Shown piece after piece: positions 1-10,656 of a stretch of 64,000 nucleotides of DNA. The stretch covers positions 1 to 64,000 of the forward strand of contig JAOPGA020000108.1 in the NCBI GenBank assembly GCA_026419775.2, written 5' to 3'. Below the pieces are notes generated by a model. It searched no databases. It was not told where the DNA came from and was given only the letters and a program-made list of their open reading frames with translations. Both the position numbers and the translations under genes were made by a program. The stretch comes from Acrasis kona. Lineage: Eukaryota > Heterolobosea > Eutetramitea > Acrasida > Acrasidae. Numbering within the stretch: the stretch's first letter is position 1; each line of letters begins with the position of its first letter.

Positions 1-14
1 CCNTAACTTCAGCC

Positions 15-1540
15 ATGAAGCAATCATACAACACGATGAAGAAATCTGTGACGACCGCAATTACCGAAAAGTTGCAAGACGAACGTAGCGAAAGGCTTCT
101 CAACATGATCATTAATCTGTGTGTCGCCATGGATATGACAAACGAGATTAAGTTTGAGGCCAAGCATAATCATCTGGATTTTATGGCATTGGGGCTGTGT
201 CATCTACAGGAAATCCAAGGGACCAAGCTGTTTGTTGTTGCGGAGATGATTTGTTTTGACATTGTTCCACAGGTGCTACTTGATGTTTACAAAACATCTA
301 TTCAGGAACAAAACGTCATTTATAGAGCTCTTGATATGTTCAAGGGATACCGCGATAATACAATGAGAGGAAAGTTGTTGGAGCCCGTTATTGTCGCGGC
401 ATTTTCATACCAAGGTGTTATTCAAGATATGATCCAAAAATGTGATGTGTACACCAAAGACGGTATCGTAAAAGACGCAGACAAAGTGCAGTTCTTTCAA
501 CAGCAACAATATGCATGGTTGAATGAAGTGCAGGTGGAAAACTATGAATTTATTGGTCAAAAGGATCCCCTCCACCATCTCAGCGATCCTGACAACAACA
601 AGCGGATTGTTTGTGATATTAGAAATGAATGTGGTTTNGACTTTTGCACAAGACAAGACGATATTTTTGTGGGTGGTGCCATCAAGTTGTATTTGCAGGG
701 TAGACCCAGAAAGGAATGGAAGAACTTGGCTTACGCAACCAGAAAAAACAATAGTCAGGCTAATGTGAGAGAATGCTACAAGATGAACAGAGGTAAAAAT
801 GATGAATCATTGAACAAAAACTGTACAAATGAAAGAGAAGACTTGTTGAGATTTGTAGAGGATGAGATCAAACACTTTTTATTTGTAACAATCATGCTAC
901 CAAAGGGACAAGGAGATCAGAAGATGAATTTAGAACAGGGCGATGTATGGATCGATGTTGATATTGACACGTTGAACGTATTAATTAAGAGTGAACCAGT
1001 CATGAGTGCTATCAAGGCAGTTTATGAAGCTAATTTCCGCGAAGAGATGCCTTCCATCACAAATCCAATTCATAACAAAGTGGGAGTTGGTGACAAGACG
1101 ACTTGGAGAAAAAGGAAAATTGATGAAATCCAGCAGAGCATAAGTCAAGTAGCTCAAAAATGTAATCTCTTATTCAACATATGATGACACTATTAGTTAT
1201 TAAGTTCTCGGATGATTTTGGTGTGTCCAAACTCAACAGTATTCAAAGTAAGTCATACAACACAACAAAAGTACTCAACATGTTATTAGTGGGTGGTGGA
1301 GGTCAGAGACAAGAGCATGTCAATGTACTAAGAGTGACTGTGACTGATGCGGAAGGTGATTCTGTGGCGTTGGAATCTGATACATTTGAAGGGCTGAAGA
1401 GTATAATCGAAGAAGCAGTGGGTTATGAAGTGGTGAAAGTGAAATATGATGGAGGTGTCATAAAAAGCGCAAATAATTTCAATTCAGTAATGAGAGAGTT
1501 AAACGGAAGAAGAATGAACGTTGAAGTTGAGAAGAAATGA
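15..1540 (+). CDS. Unrecognised two-exon protein, possibly 5'-partial
   Basis: Two open frames (15-1184 and 1181-1540) join cleanly if a 35-nt GT-AG intron at 1162-1196 is removed; it splits a codon after its first base and the second frame is then continuous. Both halves are soluble, mixed-charge sequence with no signal peptide or membrane segment. The first exon has a helical, acidic and basic mix; the last ~60 residues read like a small alpha/beta module (TFEGLKSIIEEAVGYEVVKV). An ambiguous base at 638 leaves one residue undetermined. The first ATG is only 14 bases from the window edge and follows a CAG, so an upstream exon is possible. I do not recognise the family. Confidence 0.55.
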
Positions 1541-1844
1541 ATTACAATGTGGTCAAATAAAGTTCAGTCGTCAGTATAAAACACAAGGTTATGTTGCACG
1601 TCTAGGCATTTTGGGATGAGTTCACATCTTCAAATTCCGCGTAAAAGTAATATCAGTTTTCAACATTGGGTGTTCTTTGTAATCCTTTAATATTTAACCA
1701 ATTTCCAAAACATATCCAAGCAGCAGGATCACTTTCGAAAGTGGCACACAGCAAGCATCAATCATACAAATAAAATGTATTTTTATTTTAGTTTGCCAAA
1801 ATTCTACACTCATCCTCTTACATTCCTTCTGAATGGATTCCTGA
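1541..1844. other. Intergenic stretch between convergent genes
   Basis: About 300 bp of AT-rich sequence between the 3' ends of the gene ending at 1540 and the damaged Dabb gene. A minus-strand AATAAA-like signal near 1784-1789 could terminate the Dabb transcript. Nothing else is recognised. Confidence 0.4.
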
Positions 1845-2136
1845 CTACAGGGCGCCTTCTCCTTTGACTTGGTTGTGGCTGCGCCTTCTCCTTTGACTTG
1901 GTTGTGGCTGTACTGGGTGTGGGCCATATTTTTCTAGTGCTTCTTTATTGGCAAATCTTGCCCTTAGAGCGTGTGTAACCTTGGGCCCTATCTGTTGTAA
2001 ATGTTTGACCGAAGTTCAACTCTAATAATCCATCAATTTCTTTTCTTGCTCTTGATAAGATCTCGTCAACTTTTTCTATATCTAACGCGTTTTCATCGAA
2101 TTTAAAAAACACAACGTGCTCCACCTGCCTGGTCAT
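1845..2136 (-). pseudogene. Dabb-domain (stress-responsive A/B barrel) gene, frameshifted
   Basis: From ATG at 2136 the protein starts VEHVVFFKFDE and continues to FGQTFTTDRAQGYT, the beginning of a dimeric alpha/beta barrel (Dabb) domain, known from plant stress-responsive proteins. The frame then stops at 1945. The neighbouring frame carries the expected continuation (HALRARFANKEALEKYGPHP) as far as a stop at 1845-1847. The switch lies in a TACACACG run near 1966-1970; restoring the usual GYTHAL motif would need two more bases, so a dinucleotide loss in an AC run is the simplest explanation. The C-terminus is further altered by a 29-bp tandem duplication, which also shifts the frame. It may be a real pseudogene or an assembly error. 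The domain identity is fairly secure. Confidence 0.6.
1852..1909. repeat. 29-bp perfect tandem duplication
   Basis: Two adjacent identical 29-base units (1852-1880 and 1881-1909) beginning GCGCCTTCTCC. The unit is not a multiple of three, so it changes the frame at the tail of the Dabb gene. Confidence 0.9.
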
Positions 2137-2630
2137 TGCTCAACTTTTTGCTGTGGTTGACCTTTTTACAACACAATCTTAGTTGGATATCGATAGTTAT
2201 GTCGGGCATACCATCTTCAATATTCAAACTGAAATGAATTTCCCATCAACTTTCAACCTAAAAAATGGATATAAAAATGGATTTATTTACCAGTTGGAAT
2301 CTAAACATTTTCTTCGACCTCGTCGGATGTAGCGTTGAGACCATCGGTGACCTTGTTCGAATCGGAGGCGCCGGGGTATTTACGTAAATTGCTCGACTTT
2401 TCAAACTACTTTTTTATTATAAAAAGTCTTTTTGTTCGAGCAAGTTAATTGCATCTTTGAAGGTTGTGATCTTTTAACAACTTTAGTTATTGCATTAAGA
2501 ATCAAAAAACAGAAATCTTTGAAGCTTCATGATCTTTCAACAACTTGAGTTATTGCACAGTGAGTCCACGGATCAAAAAATAGACGCGAGACATCACACA
2601 AACGTACTTATTAACCAAAAGTATACTTTA
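2137..2630. other. Intergenic region with an imperfect direct repeat
   Basis: About 490 bp upstream of the Dabb gene and downstream of the START-like gene, both on the minus strand. It holds two diverged copies of a ~65-bp segment (about 2449-2516 and 2515-2583) sharing ATCTTTGAAG, TGATCTTT, CAACTT, AGTTATTGCA and ATCAAAAAA. No coding potential is seen. Confidence 0.5.
2449..2583. repeat. Imperfect ~65-bp tandem repeat, two copies
   Basis: The copies at about 2449-2516 and 2515-2583 keep the same blocks in the same order, with scattered substitutions and a small insertion in the second copy. This looks like an old duplication in non-coding DNA. Confidence 0.6.
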
Positions 2631-2632
2631 TT
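2627..2632 (-). terminator. Polyadenylation signal overlapping the stop of the START-like gene
   Basis: AATAAA on the minus strand shares two bases with the stop codon at 2631-2633. Confidence 0.5.
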
Positions 2633-3236
2633 AAACATATGTAGCTGTATTGATTTGTAGGCTCTTTGCTCTCTTGTAGATTGAGTCGAGCGAATCTTTT
2701 ACCATTGTGTCTTGTATCTTCTTCTTTATTGGACCAGGCACATAAAGTTTGTAACCGACGTCCATGTGAAGAGTTAGTTGTACATCGTTTCCGATTTGTC
2801 TTGATACCCATTTTCCAGTATTAGATGTTACGATAGCTGGTCCATCAATCTGCTCCCACCTCATGATGGACTCCTCAGGTGTTCTTGTGATGTACAATCT
2901 AAGTGAGTAGTGCAACTCCTTTAAAAATGCTTGAAGTAGCATAGGTATCCTAATGTCATATCTTGCAGTTAGAACGTGTTCGCCATATTGGTTGATTCCT
3001 TCGTCTGACAACAAAGTAACTTGTTTGTATAAGTTCAAGAACTCAGGATACCGGGCTACGTTTGAAACAATATCGAAGCAGTGGTTCAAGTTTGAATCTG
3101 GGACGACTAATGAGTTGTGTACACCAGCGACGTTAACGCCTCCTGGTGCCATCTTTCCTTCATTTTCAGGTTCGGTTGCTTGTAGATTTGTTGATGGTGT
3201 TCTGTTGAAAATCGATGATATGCCCAAGTGTACCAT
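2631..3236 (-). CDS. START-like (SRPBCC / COQ10-type polyketide-cyclase fold) protein
   Basis: Single-exon protein of 201 residues. Residues ~50-180 match the helix-grip fold of the COQ10/polyketide-cyclase family: the opening is CFDIVSNVARYPEFL, followed by alternating strands and a C-terminal helix ending IQDTMVKDSLDSIYKRAKSL. The family binds hydrophobic ligands such as coenzyme Q intermediates or lipids. The motif resembles the true COQ10 gene at 54315-55025 (VFDVVSNVDEYKQFL), but the rest has diverged, so a distinct ligand is likely. The first ~45 residues are Ser/Thr/Asn-rich and uncertain as a targeting signal. The stop codon overlaps an AATAAA on the same strand. Alternative: a membrane or lipid-transfer START homologue. 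Confidence 0.65.
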   Translation of the reverse strand: MVHLGISSIFNRTPSTNLQATEPENEGKMAPGGVNVAGVHNSLVVPDSNLNHCFDIVSNVARYPEFLNLYKQVTLLSDEGINQYGEHVLTARYDIRIPMLLQAFLKELHYSLRLYITRTPEESIMRWEQIDGPAIVTSNTGKWVSRQIGNDVQLTLHMDVGYKLYVPGPIKKKIQDTMVKDSLDSIYKRAKSLQINTATYV

Positions 3237-3430
3237 TTTGTGTTATCACAATTATATTAGATCTTGATGAAGGTTTGGTTTTTAATTATAGAGGTTGACC
3301 GAAAATAGATTAGTAGGTTATCTTTTGTAAAAAAGATCCGACGGAATACAATGGAACCCTCACTTTCCGAGTTCCTGTCAAAAGCCCAATTCAATTAGAA
3401 GAAATTTAATACATTGTCAAGTAAAACAAA

Positions 3431-4489
3431 ATGAGAGGATCATACTTCGATATTAACAACTTCTTCAACGCTTTCTCTGACTTTGGAGACAAGAGTCACC
3501 TGTACCCAAAGCACTGGATAAATAGAAGATTCAACGACGACGATAGTTATGATTTTGATTCAGATTTAAGCTCGTATTCGGACTCTGATGAAGATATGAT
3601 TGAACAAGTACCTGTCACTCCAAGGAGAAGAATAATATTAAAGAAGAGGTCAACCACTCCAAAGATTGAATCCAAACCAAATGTACGAAAAGAAGTTGCC
3701 GCCACAGTTGCAGTACCAATACCAAAAGAGCCCACAATTCAAAACCCAACCAAACAACCCGAAGAATACGATCCATTTGTAGAATGGACGGATGACAACA
3801 ATAATGACCAAGTGAGCCAGAATACCATCGTTCAAATAAATGGCGTCGGAGTTTCAAGAAGTAGCTTAAGCACACTACTTGGGCACACCTGGTTGGATGA
3901 TGGTGTCATCAATGCATACTTGAGTCTACTTTATAGTGATTGTGAATCAAAGAATTTGAAGTGTTACATGTTCGCTCCATGTTCAACTAACTTTTACGAA
4001 ATGTTGAAGAGTCCCAAACATTCTTATGATTACGAAGAATACAATTACAACCGCGTCATGAGGTGGACCAAGAAGGTGAGCATCATGAAAATGGACAAAG
4101 TTTTGGTACCCATATGCATCAACGGAAATCATTGGGTCTTGGCAGTAATTAACCTACGCGAAAGAAAATTTGAATTCTATGACTCCATGATTTGGGACGA
4201 TACACATACACACATTGGAAACAACATTTTAAACAAATTAAGCAGATATTTGGATGAGGAAGTGTTACATCGCGAAAATGTTACTTTGAACTCAAATAGA
4301 TGGAGGCGCTTCTTGTACGGGCCCTCGGAGATCCCTCAGCAAGATAATGGTCATGACTGTGGTGTGTTCCTTTGTATGTTTGCAAAGCATGTGTGTCAGG
4401 ACAAGAATATGAACTTTAAACAGGAGGATATGCCAGAGATAAGACACAAGCTGCTATCGTGTATATTAAATAAAAACTGTAATTTTTAG
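3431..4489 (+). CDS. Ulp1/SENP-family SUMO (or SUMO-like) cysteine protease
   Basis: Single exon, 352 residues. Residues 1-135 are acidic and low complexity, probably a localisation or regulatory tail. The C48 peptidase domain covers ~140-345. It shows the entry motif TWLDDGVINAYL, the catalytic His ~234 in GNHWVLAVI, Asp ~251 in FYDSM, the oxyanion-hole Gln in IPQQDNGHDCG, and Cys ~310 in HDCGVF. All four essential residues are present, so it should be active. Family members process SUMO precursors and remove SUMO from targets, usually at the nuclear pore or in the nucleus. NEDD8-specific SENP8 relatives share the fold, so the exact modifier is not certain. It converges on the NADH dehydrogenase gene, with 129 bp between stop codons. 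Confidence 0.9.
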   Translation: MRGSYFDINNFFNAFSDFGDKSHLYPKHWINRRFNDDDSYDFDSDLSSYSDSDEDMIEQVPVTPRRRIILKKRSTTPKIESKPNVRKEVAATVAVPIPKEPTIQNPTKQPEEYDPFVEWTDDNNNDQVSQNTIVQINGVGVSRSSLSTLLGHTWLDDGVINAYLSLLYSDCESKNLKCYMFAPCSTNFYEMLKSPKHSYDYEEYNYNRVMRWTKKVSIMKMDKVLVPICINGNHWVLAVINLRERKFEFYDSMIWDDTHTHIGNNILNKLSRYLDEEVLHRENVTLNSNRWRRFLYGPSEIPQQDNGHDCGVFLCMFAKHVCQDKNMNFKQEDMPEIRHKLLSCILNKNCNF

Positions 4490-4618
4490 ATTCATGACTG
4501 TTGTGATGTGGTCCTTCACAGAGACGACGTTTGTTGCACTCGAATGCCGTCGGCATACAAAGAGTGAATGTGCACACTACAAGCTCAATAAAATAACAAT
4601 ATCTTACAATCATGTTGT

Positions 4619-6546
4619 TTAATTTCTAGTAATATCTCTTCCAAAAAGTTCTGTCTTGACCCAATCCCCACCAACAAGTAATTTGTTCTTCATGCTAAAT
4701 TGTTTGGACAAGTAAACACTTCTCCATAACCACCAAGCTCCATAACCTTGTAAAACATATTTTTCAATCCATGGGTTGGTCAACTCAGCGACGGCCTCAT
4801 CAGCACCAATGTATGCAAAGCTACCCAAATGACGGTACTTGAATGGTGGATACGCAGCATCCTTGTTCTCTGACAAGGCGTTCAAACGTTTGGCCAAGTA
4901 AGCACCTTGTTGACTTGCAACTTGTGCGGTTGCCGGTAAAATCTTCATCTTGCTGTCAACCTTTTGTACGATGGTTCTGAATTGGTCAAGAGTGATGCTT
5001 CCAGCTTTGTCCGCATCGGCCTCCAAGAAGAGTTCTTCGGCGCGCTTTCCGTATTCTTCTAATTGAGGATAGTTTGGTAATTGAAGATTGACGAATCTAC
5101 GGAACTCGTCCAATTGTAGTTTGTTGTCGCCGTTGGCATCGGCTTCCTTGAATAAATCTTCCAATCTCTTGATCATTAGCTCTGGAGTGATTGTTGCGCA
5201 GTCACCCAATGCATATACATTCTTGGCTCCTTTGAGCGATAGGTATTGATCTGTGATGAGGGCACGTCTGTTTGTTTGGATTTCGTTTGGTTTGAGTTTT
5301 TCACGAATCAAGTTTGAAAGTGGATGGATGCCAATTCCAGTACTCCAGACGCATAGACCGAATGGAATGGTTTGTGTTGGTTGGGGGGTGGTTGCTCCCT
5401 TGATGACTGGTCTGACAACGATTCCGTCGGGTGACACTGCTGTTACTTGATGGTTGGTGCGAATGTCAATGTTTTCTCTCTTGAAGACCTTCTCAGAGTC
5501 TGTTTTTCGTTAATTGACCGAAAACGATTAAAAGCTTACATTCACTGATTTGTCTGTCGTACGTGTTCAAGATGTGGTCCATCAATTCCAAGATGGTCAC
5601 CTTGACGTCTTTAATCAAGTGAGGGTACCACTTCTTCAAATCCTCTCTCAAGAAGTCGCTCAACTCTGCGGCGAATTCAACACCGTTTGGACCACCTCCT
5701 ACAACTACGAAACTCAACAAACGACGACGTTCGGCTTCTGTTTGGGCTGGCAAATTGGCTGTTTCGAAAACGTCAAGAATGCGTCTGCGAATTAAGGTAG
5801 CATCTAAACATGGGTCAATGGGTAACAAGTTTAAAGTACAAACCTTCCATCTCCTTCAAGAAGAAGCAGTTTTCGTATACACCAGGAGTACCGAAAGTGT
5901 TGTTGATGGCACCAACGGAGACAACCAAGTGGTCATATGGTAGTTCGAAAGTTGTGACTTCGTTGTTGTTCAAGTGATTGACATCCTTGCAAATCACCTT
6001 TTGAGCATCAAAGTCAACATCGGTTGCCATGGCCTCATAGTATTGCGTTGGAGTGTTGGTACGTTTACAGTATTTACGGATGGGCTCCATCACACTCTTT
6101 GAATCCAAAGTTCCAACGGTTACTGATGGAAGCAAAGGAGTAAATAAGAAGTAGTTGCGTGGTGAAACAACAACAACTTCATATAGATTGGGGTCAATGT
6201 CTCTCACCATGGATAGGGCGGCCCATCCTGAACCTAGAATCACCACTCTAGGTTTTTTGGGGTAACCAGTTTGCTTTCCATCTACATACACATCGTCGTC
6301 TTCCTTTACTAGGTAGTAAACAATAGCACCACCTACCAAGGCACTAAATACCCACAAAAGTCTTCTCTTTCCACGTGGTTGGGGGTTGGGAGTGCCGGGA
6401 GTAACAGGTGCAACTGGGGTAACTGTCACGGGTTCCACCACAACTGGCTCTACAACTGTGCTATTTAGTCTTGTAGATGTGGCAACAAGTCCTCTAACAT
6501 TCTTAAGCACTCTACCACTACGGATAAGTGAGCGGACGGACAACAT
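4619..6546 (-). CDS. Mitochondrial type II NADH dehydrogenase with EF-hands (external, Ca2+-binding)
   Basis: Three exons (6546-5844, 5803-5540, 5499-4619) separated by 40-nt introns at 5804-5843 and 5500-5539 give 615 residues. The N-terminus is Ser/Arg-rich and looks like a mitochondrial presequence, followed by a membrane segment at ~63-80. A FAD dinucleotide-binding motif (VVILGSGWAALSM) lies at ~101 and an NADH-binding motif (VVVGGGPNGVEFAAEL) in the second exon. Two EF-hand loops (EADANGDNKLQLDEF and EADADKAGSITLDQF) interrupt the C-terminal half, as in plant and fungal external NDB-type enzymes. It oxidises cytosolic NADH at the outer face of the inner membrane and reduces ubiquinone without pumping protons, with calcium as likely regulator. 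The second EF loop has an atypical spacing (DADKAGSIT), so its Ca2+ affinity may be low. Confidence 0.93.
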
Positions 6547-6691
6547 TTTGTGAAAATACGTTGGGTATAAACCCCGGTTGACAATAAACGAAATTTAGGA
6601 CTCACTTAAATTTTTGAATCTACCAAATACAGTTACAATCAGTGTATATCCGTTTTGGCACAACGGTTAGTAATGACATCTTTCGCTTCGT

Positions 6692-8338
6692 TTGCTTATT
6701 CATAAATTCTCAGGCTTATTTCTTTACTCAATCACGTCATCCGCAAGAAATATTTTGAATGTTATCAATGTTTATAATGAACTCAACCTGGTGGTAAAAG
6801 AAGGCTCAATGCTTCCCTTCATGTTGAAACACAAGGTCACAGGTATACTCGTGAACTCGTTTATTTCCGATCCCCTACGTTTATTTTCGATTTCTAAATG
6901 TCTAAAATCGCGAACTCACGAAGACCATACAAAACCGCTCAGTGGGACCAATCCAGAAGTATTCAACTATAACTTACTACTAAAGAGTATACGAGATGAA
7001 GACGAGGCAACGTCAAAGGAATTGCTGAGAATATTGGCCCAACAACAAAAACATCTTCAAGTACATTTCTATTAATTAACCTATTTTCTGATTTACAAGG
7101 TTGATAGAAAAGAGTTCAAAAAGTTCACGAAGCATATCGGAGATCTACTACCAATTACAGATCGGTACATAGTGACTCTCTCAGAGGATGAGCCTCACAT
7201 AGGTAGTCAACTGTGGGACATTATTTTTCGAATCTGCTGCGAGGTTGAAAATGACCAAAGAGCGCTGGTAACATTAAAAAACATGAGAGCGGCCCAAATG
7301 GGACCAACCAAAGAAACATTTATAAATATAATGAGAATGTCAAAAAACGGTAGAACAAAATTCACACAAAAAATTATTGATAACTCTTCTCTTGTTTCTG
7401 TTATTGATCCTCCTTTTACAAATCTTTTCTTTAACACCTTGTCCAACAATCGTGTCAAAATCAAGGACGTGCATTGGAATGCCGTTCTAAATAAATATTG
7501 TGTTGATGGTGATTTTGAGAATGCTCAAATCATCGTCAAGTATATGAGTCAATCTGGTTATGCTCCTCAACCATTTGCACACAGCCAAATTATGAACTTT
7601 TATAAACAATCTGGCAAACTCAAAGAATGTAGGGAATATTTTGAAAATCTTCCGAACAAACAAAAAAATGATAACCTTTATATGTTTTATTTAAAAACTC
7701 TTTCAACTGCTGAGGCAGTTGACCACCTTGATACTATGAATGAATCTGGCAGAATGCCTAGTAATGCTATGTACACTTATGTTATTAATGAATGTTTGGA
7801 CGCTAATATGGTCAAAAAGGCCCAAACTCTTGTTAATAGCATTCCTGATAACGTAATGAATATTGTATTATGGAATGTAAAGATCAAAGTTTACTGTGCG
7901 AGTAGTCTAACTCAACAAGCAATAGAAATTCTGGATGAGATGGCGTCCAAGGGATGCCATCCCAATAACATTTCTTTCACTGTCATCATAAGGAAATGCA
8001 TAAGTGGGAAGAGATTTGATGTGGCGCATCAAATGTTTGAACGCTTATCTAAACAAGGGATTGAACTCGACGGAGTGTTGTGGTCTCATCTAATCCTACT
8101 GCATTGTAGACAGAATTCATTAGAAGATGCTTTAAGAGTTTATAATAAAATGATAAAGAAGCATATCAAACCTAATTCTATGACGTTGACTTTTATGATA
8201 AATCATTGCATCAGTCATTCAAGATTGGACATTGCTGAAAAGCTTGTAAATGATATCAAGAAGTTTCGCATTAGGGATGATGAAAAGTTGAACAGATCAG
8301 TTGACGAATTTTACTTGACACTTCAAAATAAGTCGTGA
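6692..8338 (+). CDS. Pentatricopeptide repeat (PPR) protein, 5' end unresolved
   Basis: Two open stretches join in phase across a 39-nt intron at 7061-7099. The product contains roughly eight degenerate ~35-residue PPR units, for example NAVLNKYCVDGDFENAQIIV, NVKIKVYCASSLTQQAIEIL, TVIIRKCISGKRFDVAHQMF and SHLILLHCRQNSLEDALRVY. PPR proteins bind single-stranded RNA, usually in mitochondria, where they act in processing, stability or translation. No catalytic domain follows the repeats. Position 6692 is not an ATG; the first in-frame ATG is near 6809, and an ATG at 6673 could join through a putative intron at 6690-6747. The true start and any presequence therefore remain open. The PPR assignment itself is strong. 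Confidence 0.85.
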
Positions 8339-8559
8339 TAAATGTATAGATTGTATACGTCGACTGTTGTTACACAAACTTGCCGCTCACTTCATTGTCA
8401 AAACTTTGTAATAAATTAATCAACTTCAAATCAATTGTGAATCTGTGAACTTAAAGTCTTCTATATATTAATTAAACTGAAACTGGTGTAAGTCGACTGA
8501 CGCAACCAGTCACTCTAAATAGGCCATCGGCCCATTTGTATAAATAAATAAATATTTAA

Positions 8560-8754
8560 ATGACCAAGAGTATCAGTAAGGCCAAAATACAATTGGAGTT
8601 GAGGTTGAGCCTCATGGCAGACGGCATGAAGGCAATTGGATTCAACAACAACCGTTTGTCCAGCAAGGCGGCTAGGAGATTCATTCCCTATGAGTCCACT
8701 ACAATTAAGAATGCTAACAACAAAGATATTCCTATAAAATTTGAATATTATTAA
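8560..8754 (+). CDS. Small basic ORF, unknown
   Basis: 64 residues from ATG 8560, rich in Lys, Arg and Asn, with no membrane segment or known motif (core SSKAARRFIPYESTT). It sits alone between the PPR gene and the aldehyde dehydrogenase 3' end, preceded by an A/T-rich leader (AAATAAATAAATATTTAA), which suits a start region here. It could be a small ribosome-associated protein or a chance ORF. Confidence 0.3.
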   Translation: MTKSISKAKIQLELRLSLMADGMKAIGFNNNRLSSKAARRFIPYESTTIKNANNKDIPIKFEYY

Positions 8755-9018
8755 AATGTGGCTGTTTGTAATTATTTAGCGCTGTGTATATTGATGGTTT
8801 CACCACCTAACTTATCTATAATAGCATCTCTGTTGCTAGGGTTACGTGACCGTATGCGTGCCAACAAAAGCTGCGGGGATAATACTAGATAAACTTCTTG
8901 GCATTTTGTGCTCAGCCTTTGATAAAAGTGGCTGCAGGAGAGATGGACAAGTCTTAAAATAAAAATTTGGATAAATCCGCGGATAGACTCACGAAAATAT
9001 TGTAATCATAAAACTTCT

Positions 9019-10579
9019 TTACAAAGAAATGCAAACATTCTTGTCTTCAGAATAAAACTCTAACGAATATTTACCACCTTCTCTTCCTAACCCACTTTCT
9101 TTAGTACCTCCGAATGGTACTCTCAAATCTCTCAACAGCCAAGTATTCACCCAAACCATACCACACTCCAACTCATCACTAAACCGATGCGCCCGTTTCA
9201 AATCATTCGTAAACACCGAACTGCACAAACCATACCTGACGCCGTTCGCAATCTCAAGGGCTTCTTCTTCAGTTTTGAACCGATGAATGACTACGACAGG
9301 TCCGAATATTTCTTCGGTTGATGTTCTTGATGATGGACTCAATTCACCAATCAAAGTAGGTTCCAAAAATGCACCCGACTCAAATTCTGTATTTTCCAAA
9401 TGAGCAGGTCTCTTTCCTCCGTGTAAAATCTTTCCTCCTTCTGTTTTCGAAAGTTCGACGTAATATTCTACTTTTGCTCTATGGGATTGTGAAATCAAAC
9501 TGCCGAGTTCTGTACTCGAGTCGCTAACATCTCCAATCTTCATGCTTTGTAATTGTGTGGTCAATAATTGTACGAACCGATCATAAATGTCTTCTTGAAC
9601 TAACATTCTGGAACAACACAAACATACTTGTCCGGTGTTGGCCCATCCTGCTCTTTTAGCGACTTGAACAGCTTTTTCAACGTCGCAATCGTTGAATACA
9701 ATCATTGAGTTCTTGCCTCCCAACTCTAGAGAAATCTTTTTGAAGGAATTCGCTGCGAGGGTGTTGACGTGCTGACCGGTCTTTGTCCCTCCAGTGAACG
9801 AAACCAAATGTACGTGTTGATGTGAGACGAGTGCAGATCCCACTTCACTTCCGTACCCGTGAACTAGATTGACCACGCCAGGAGGTAGCATGAGCTCGTG
9901 TACTACTTCCATGAGCAGGTTAGCAGTCATTGGTGTTAATTCACTTGGTTTGATGACCACGCAATTACCACATGCTAATGCTGGCGCAACCTTCCAAGAT
10001 AGAAGGTATAATGGTAAATTCCAGGGCGTGATGAGTACGGCAACACCAATAGGTCTTCTTACGGTGTAATTAATCGCTGTCGTACCTAATGTGTGACACC
10101 CTGTTTCTTGATGGCGGATGGCACCTGCGAAGAATCTAAAGTTTTTGACTGCTCTGTCAATGTCAATTGATCTCGCGGTGGTGATTGGTTTGCCACAATC
10201 TTGGGATTCTAACTGGGCGGCTTCTTCGAACCGTTCTTGGATTTTATCTGCGATTTTATCGAGAAAGCTTGCCCTTGCTTCCTCTGGTAGGCCTGACCAA
10301 ACTTTGTTCTTGTTTGCTACCCTTGCTGCTTCGATCGCCCGATCGACATCATGTTCTGTATTAATGTTAAATAATGTTGGTGTGAATGTACTTACTGTCA
10401 GAACGGGGGATATATGATAATACTTTTCCAGTCGCAGGTTTGTTGTTGACAATGTATTTCCCTGTGTTCGAATGGCACCATTCTCCATTAATGTAGTTTC
10501 GTACTACTTTGATGTTTTCATCTAGATTCTCTGGTAGCTTGTCAATAGAATCTGGTAGATTGGCTGGTATGTTTTCCAT
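9019..10579 (-). CDS. Aldehyde dehydrogenase, ALDH8A1/2-aminomuconic semialdehyde dehydrogenase-like
   Basis: Two exons (10579-10396 and 10355-9019) with a 40-nt intron at 10356-10395 give 506 residues. The start is the ATG at 10579. The N-terminus (NYINGEW... PATGKVLSYIPRSD) and the core (LITPWNLPLYLLSWKVAPAL, VSFTGGT) are typical of the ALDH superfamily. The general-base Glu lies in LELGGKN and the nucleophilic Cys in GQVCLCCSR. The C-terminal signature WVNTWLLRDLRVPFGGTKE, with LLRDLRVPFGG, resembles ALDH8A1, which acts on 2-aminomuconate semialdehyde in the kynurenine branch of tryptophan breakdown. Substrate assignment rests on remembered family motifs and is less sure than the superfamily. 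There is no clear targeting peptide, so it is probably cytosolic. Confidence 0.88.
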
Positions 10580-10656
10580 GTTCAAAATTTAATTTTGGAT
10601 TTTGATAGAGATTGTAAAAAAAGTAACAAGAGGTTGACCTCTGGTTCATTCACACG

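Noticed and set aside
1249-1272. Possible second intron (GTAAGT...AAAAG, 24 nt) in the first gene
   Set aside because: Too short compared with all other introns here, and the frame is already open through it.
6640-6700. tRNA-like start (GGCACAACGGTTAGTA) upstream of the PPR gene
   Set aside because: No T-arm, no anticodon stem and no matching acceptor strand follow.
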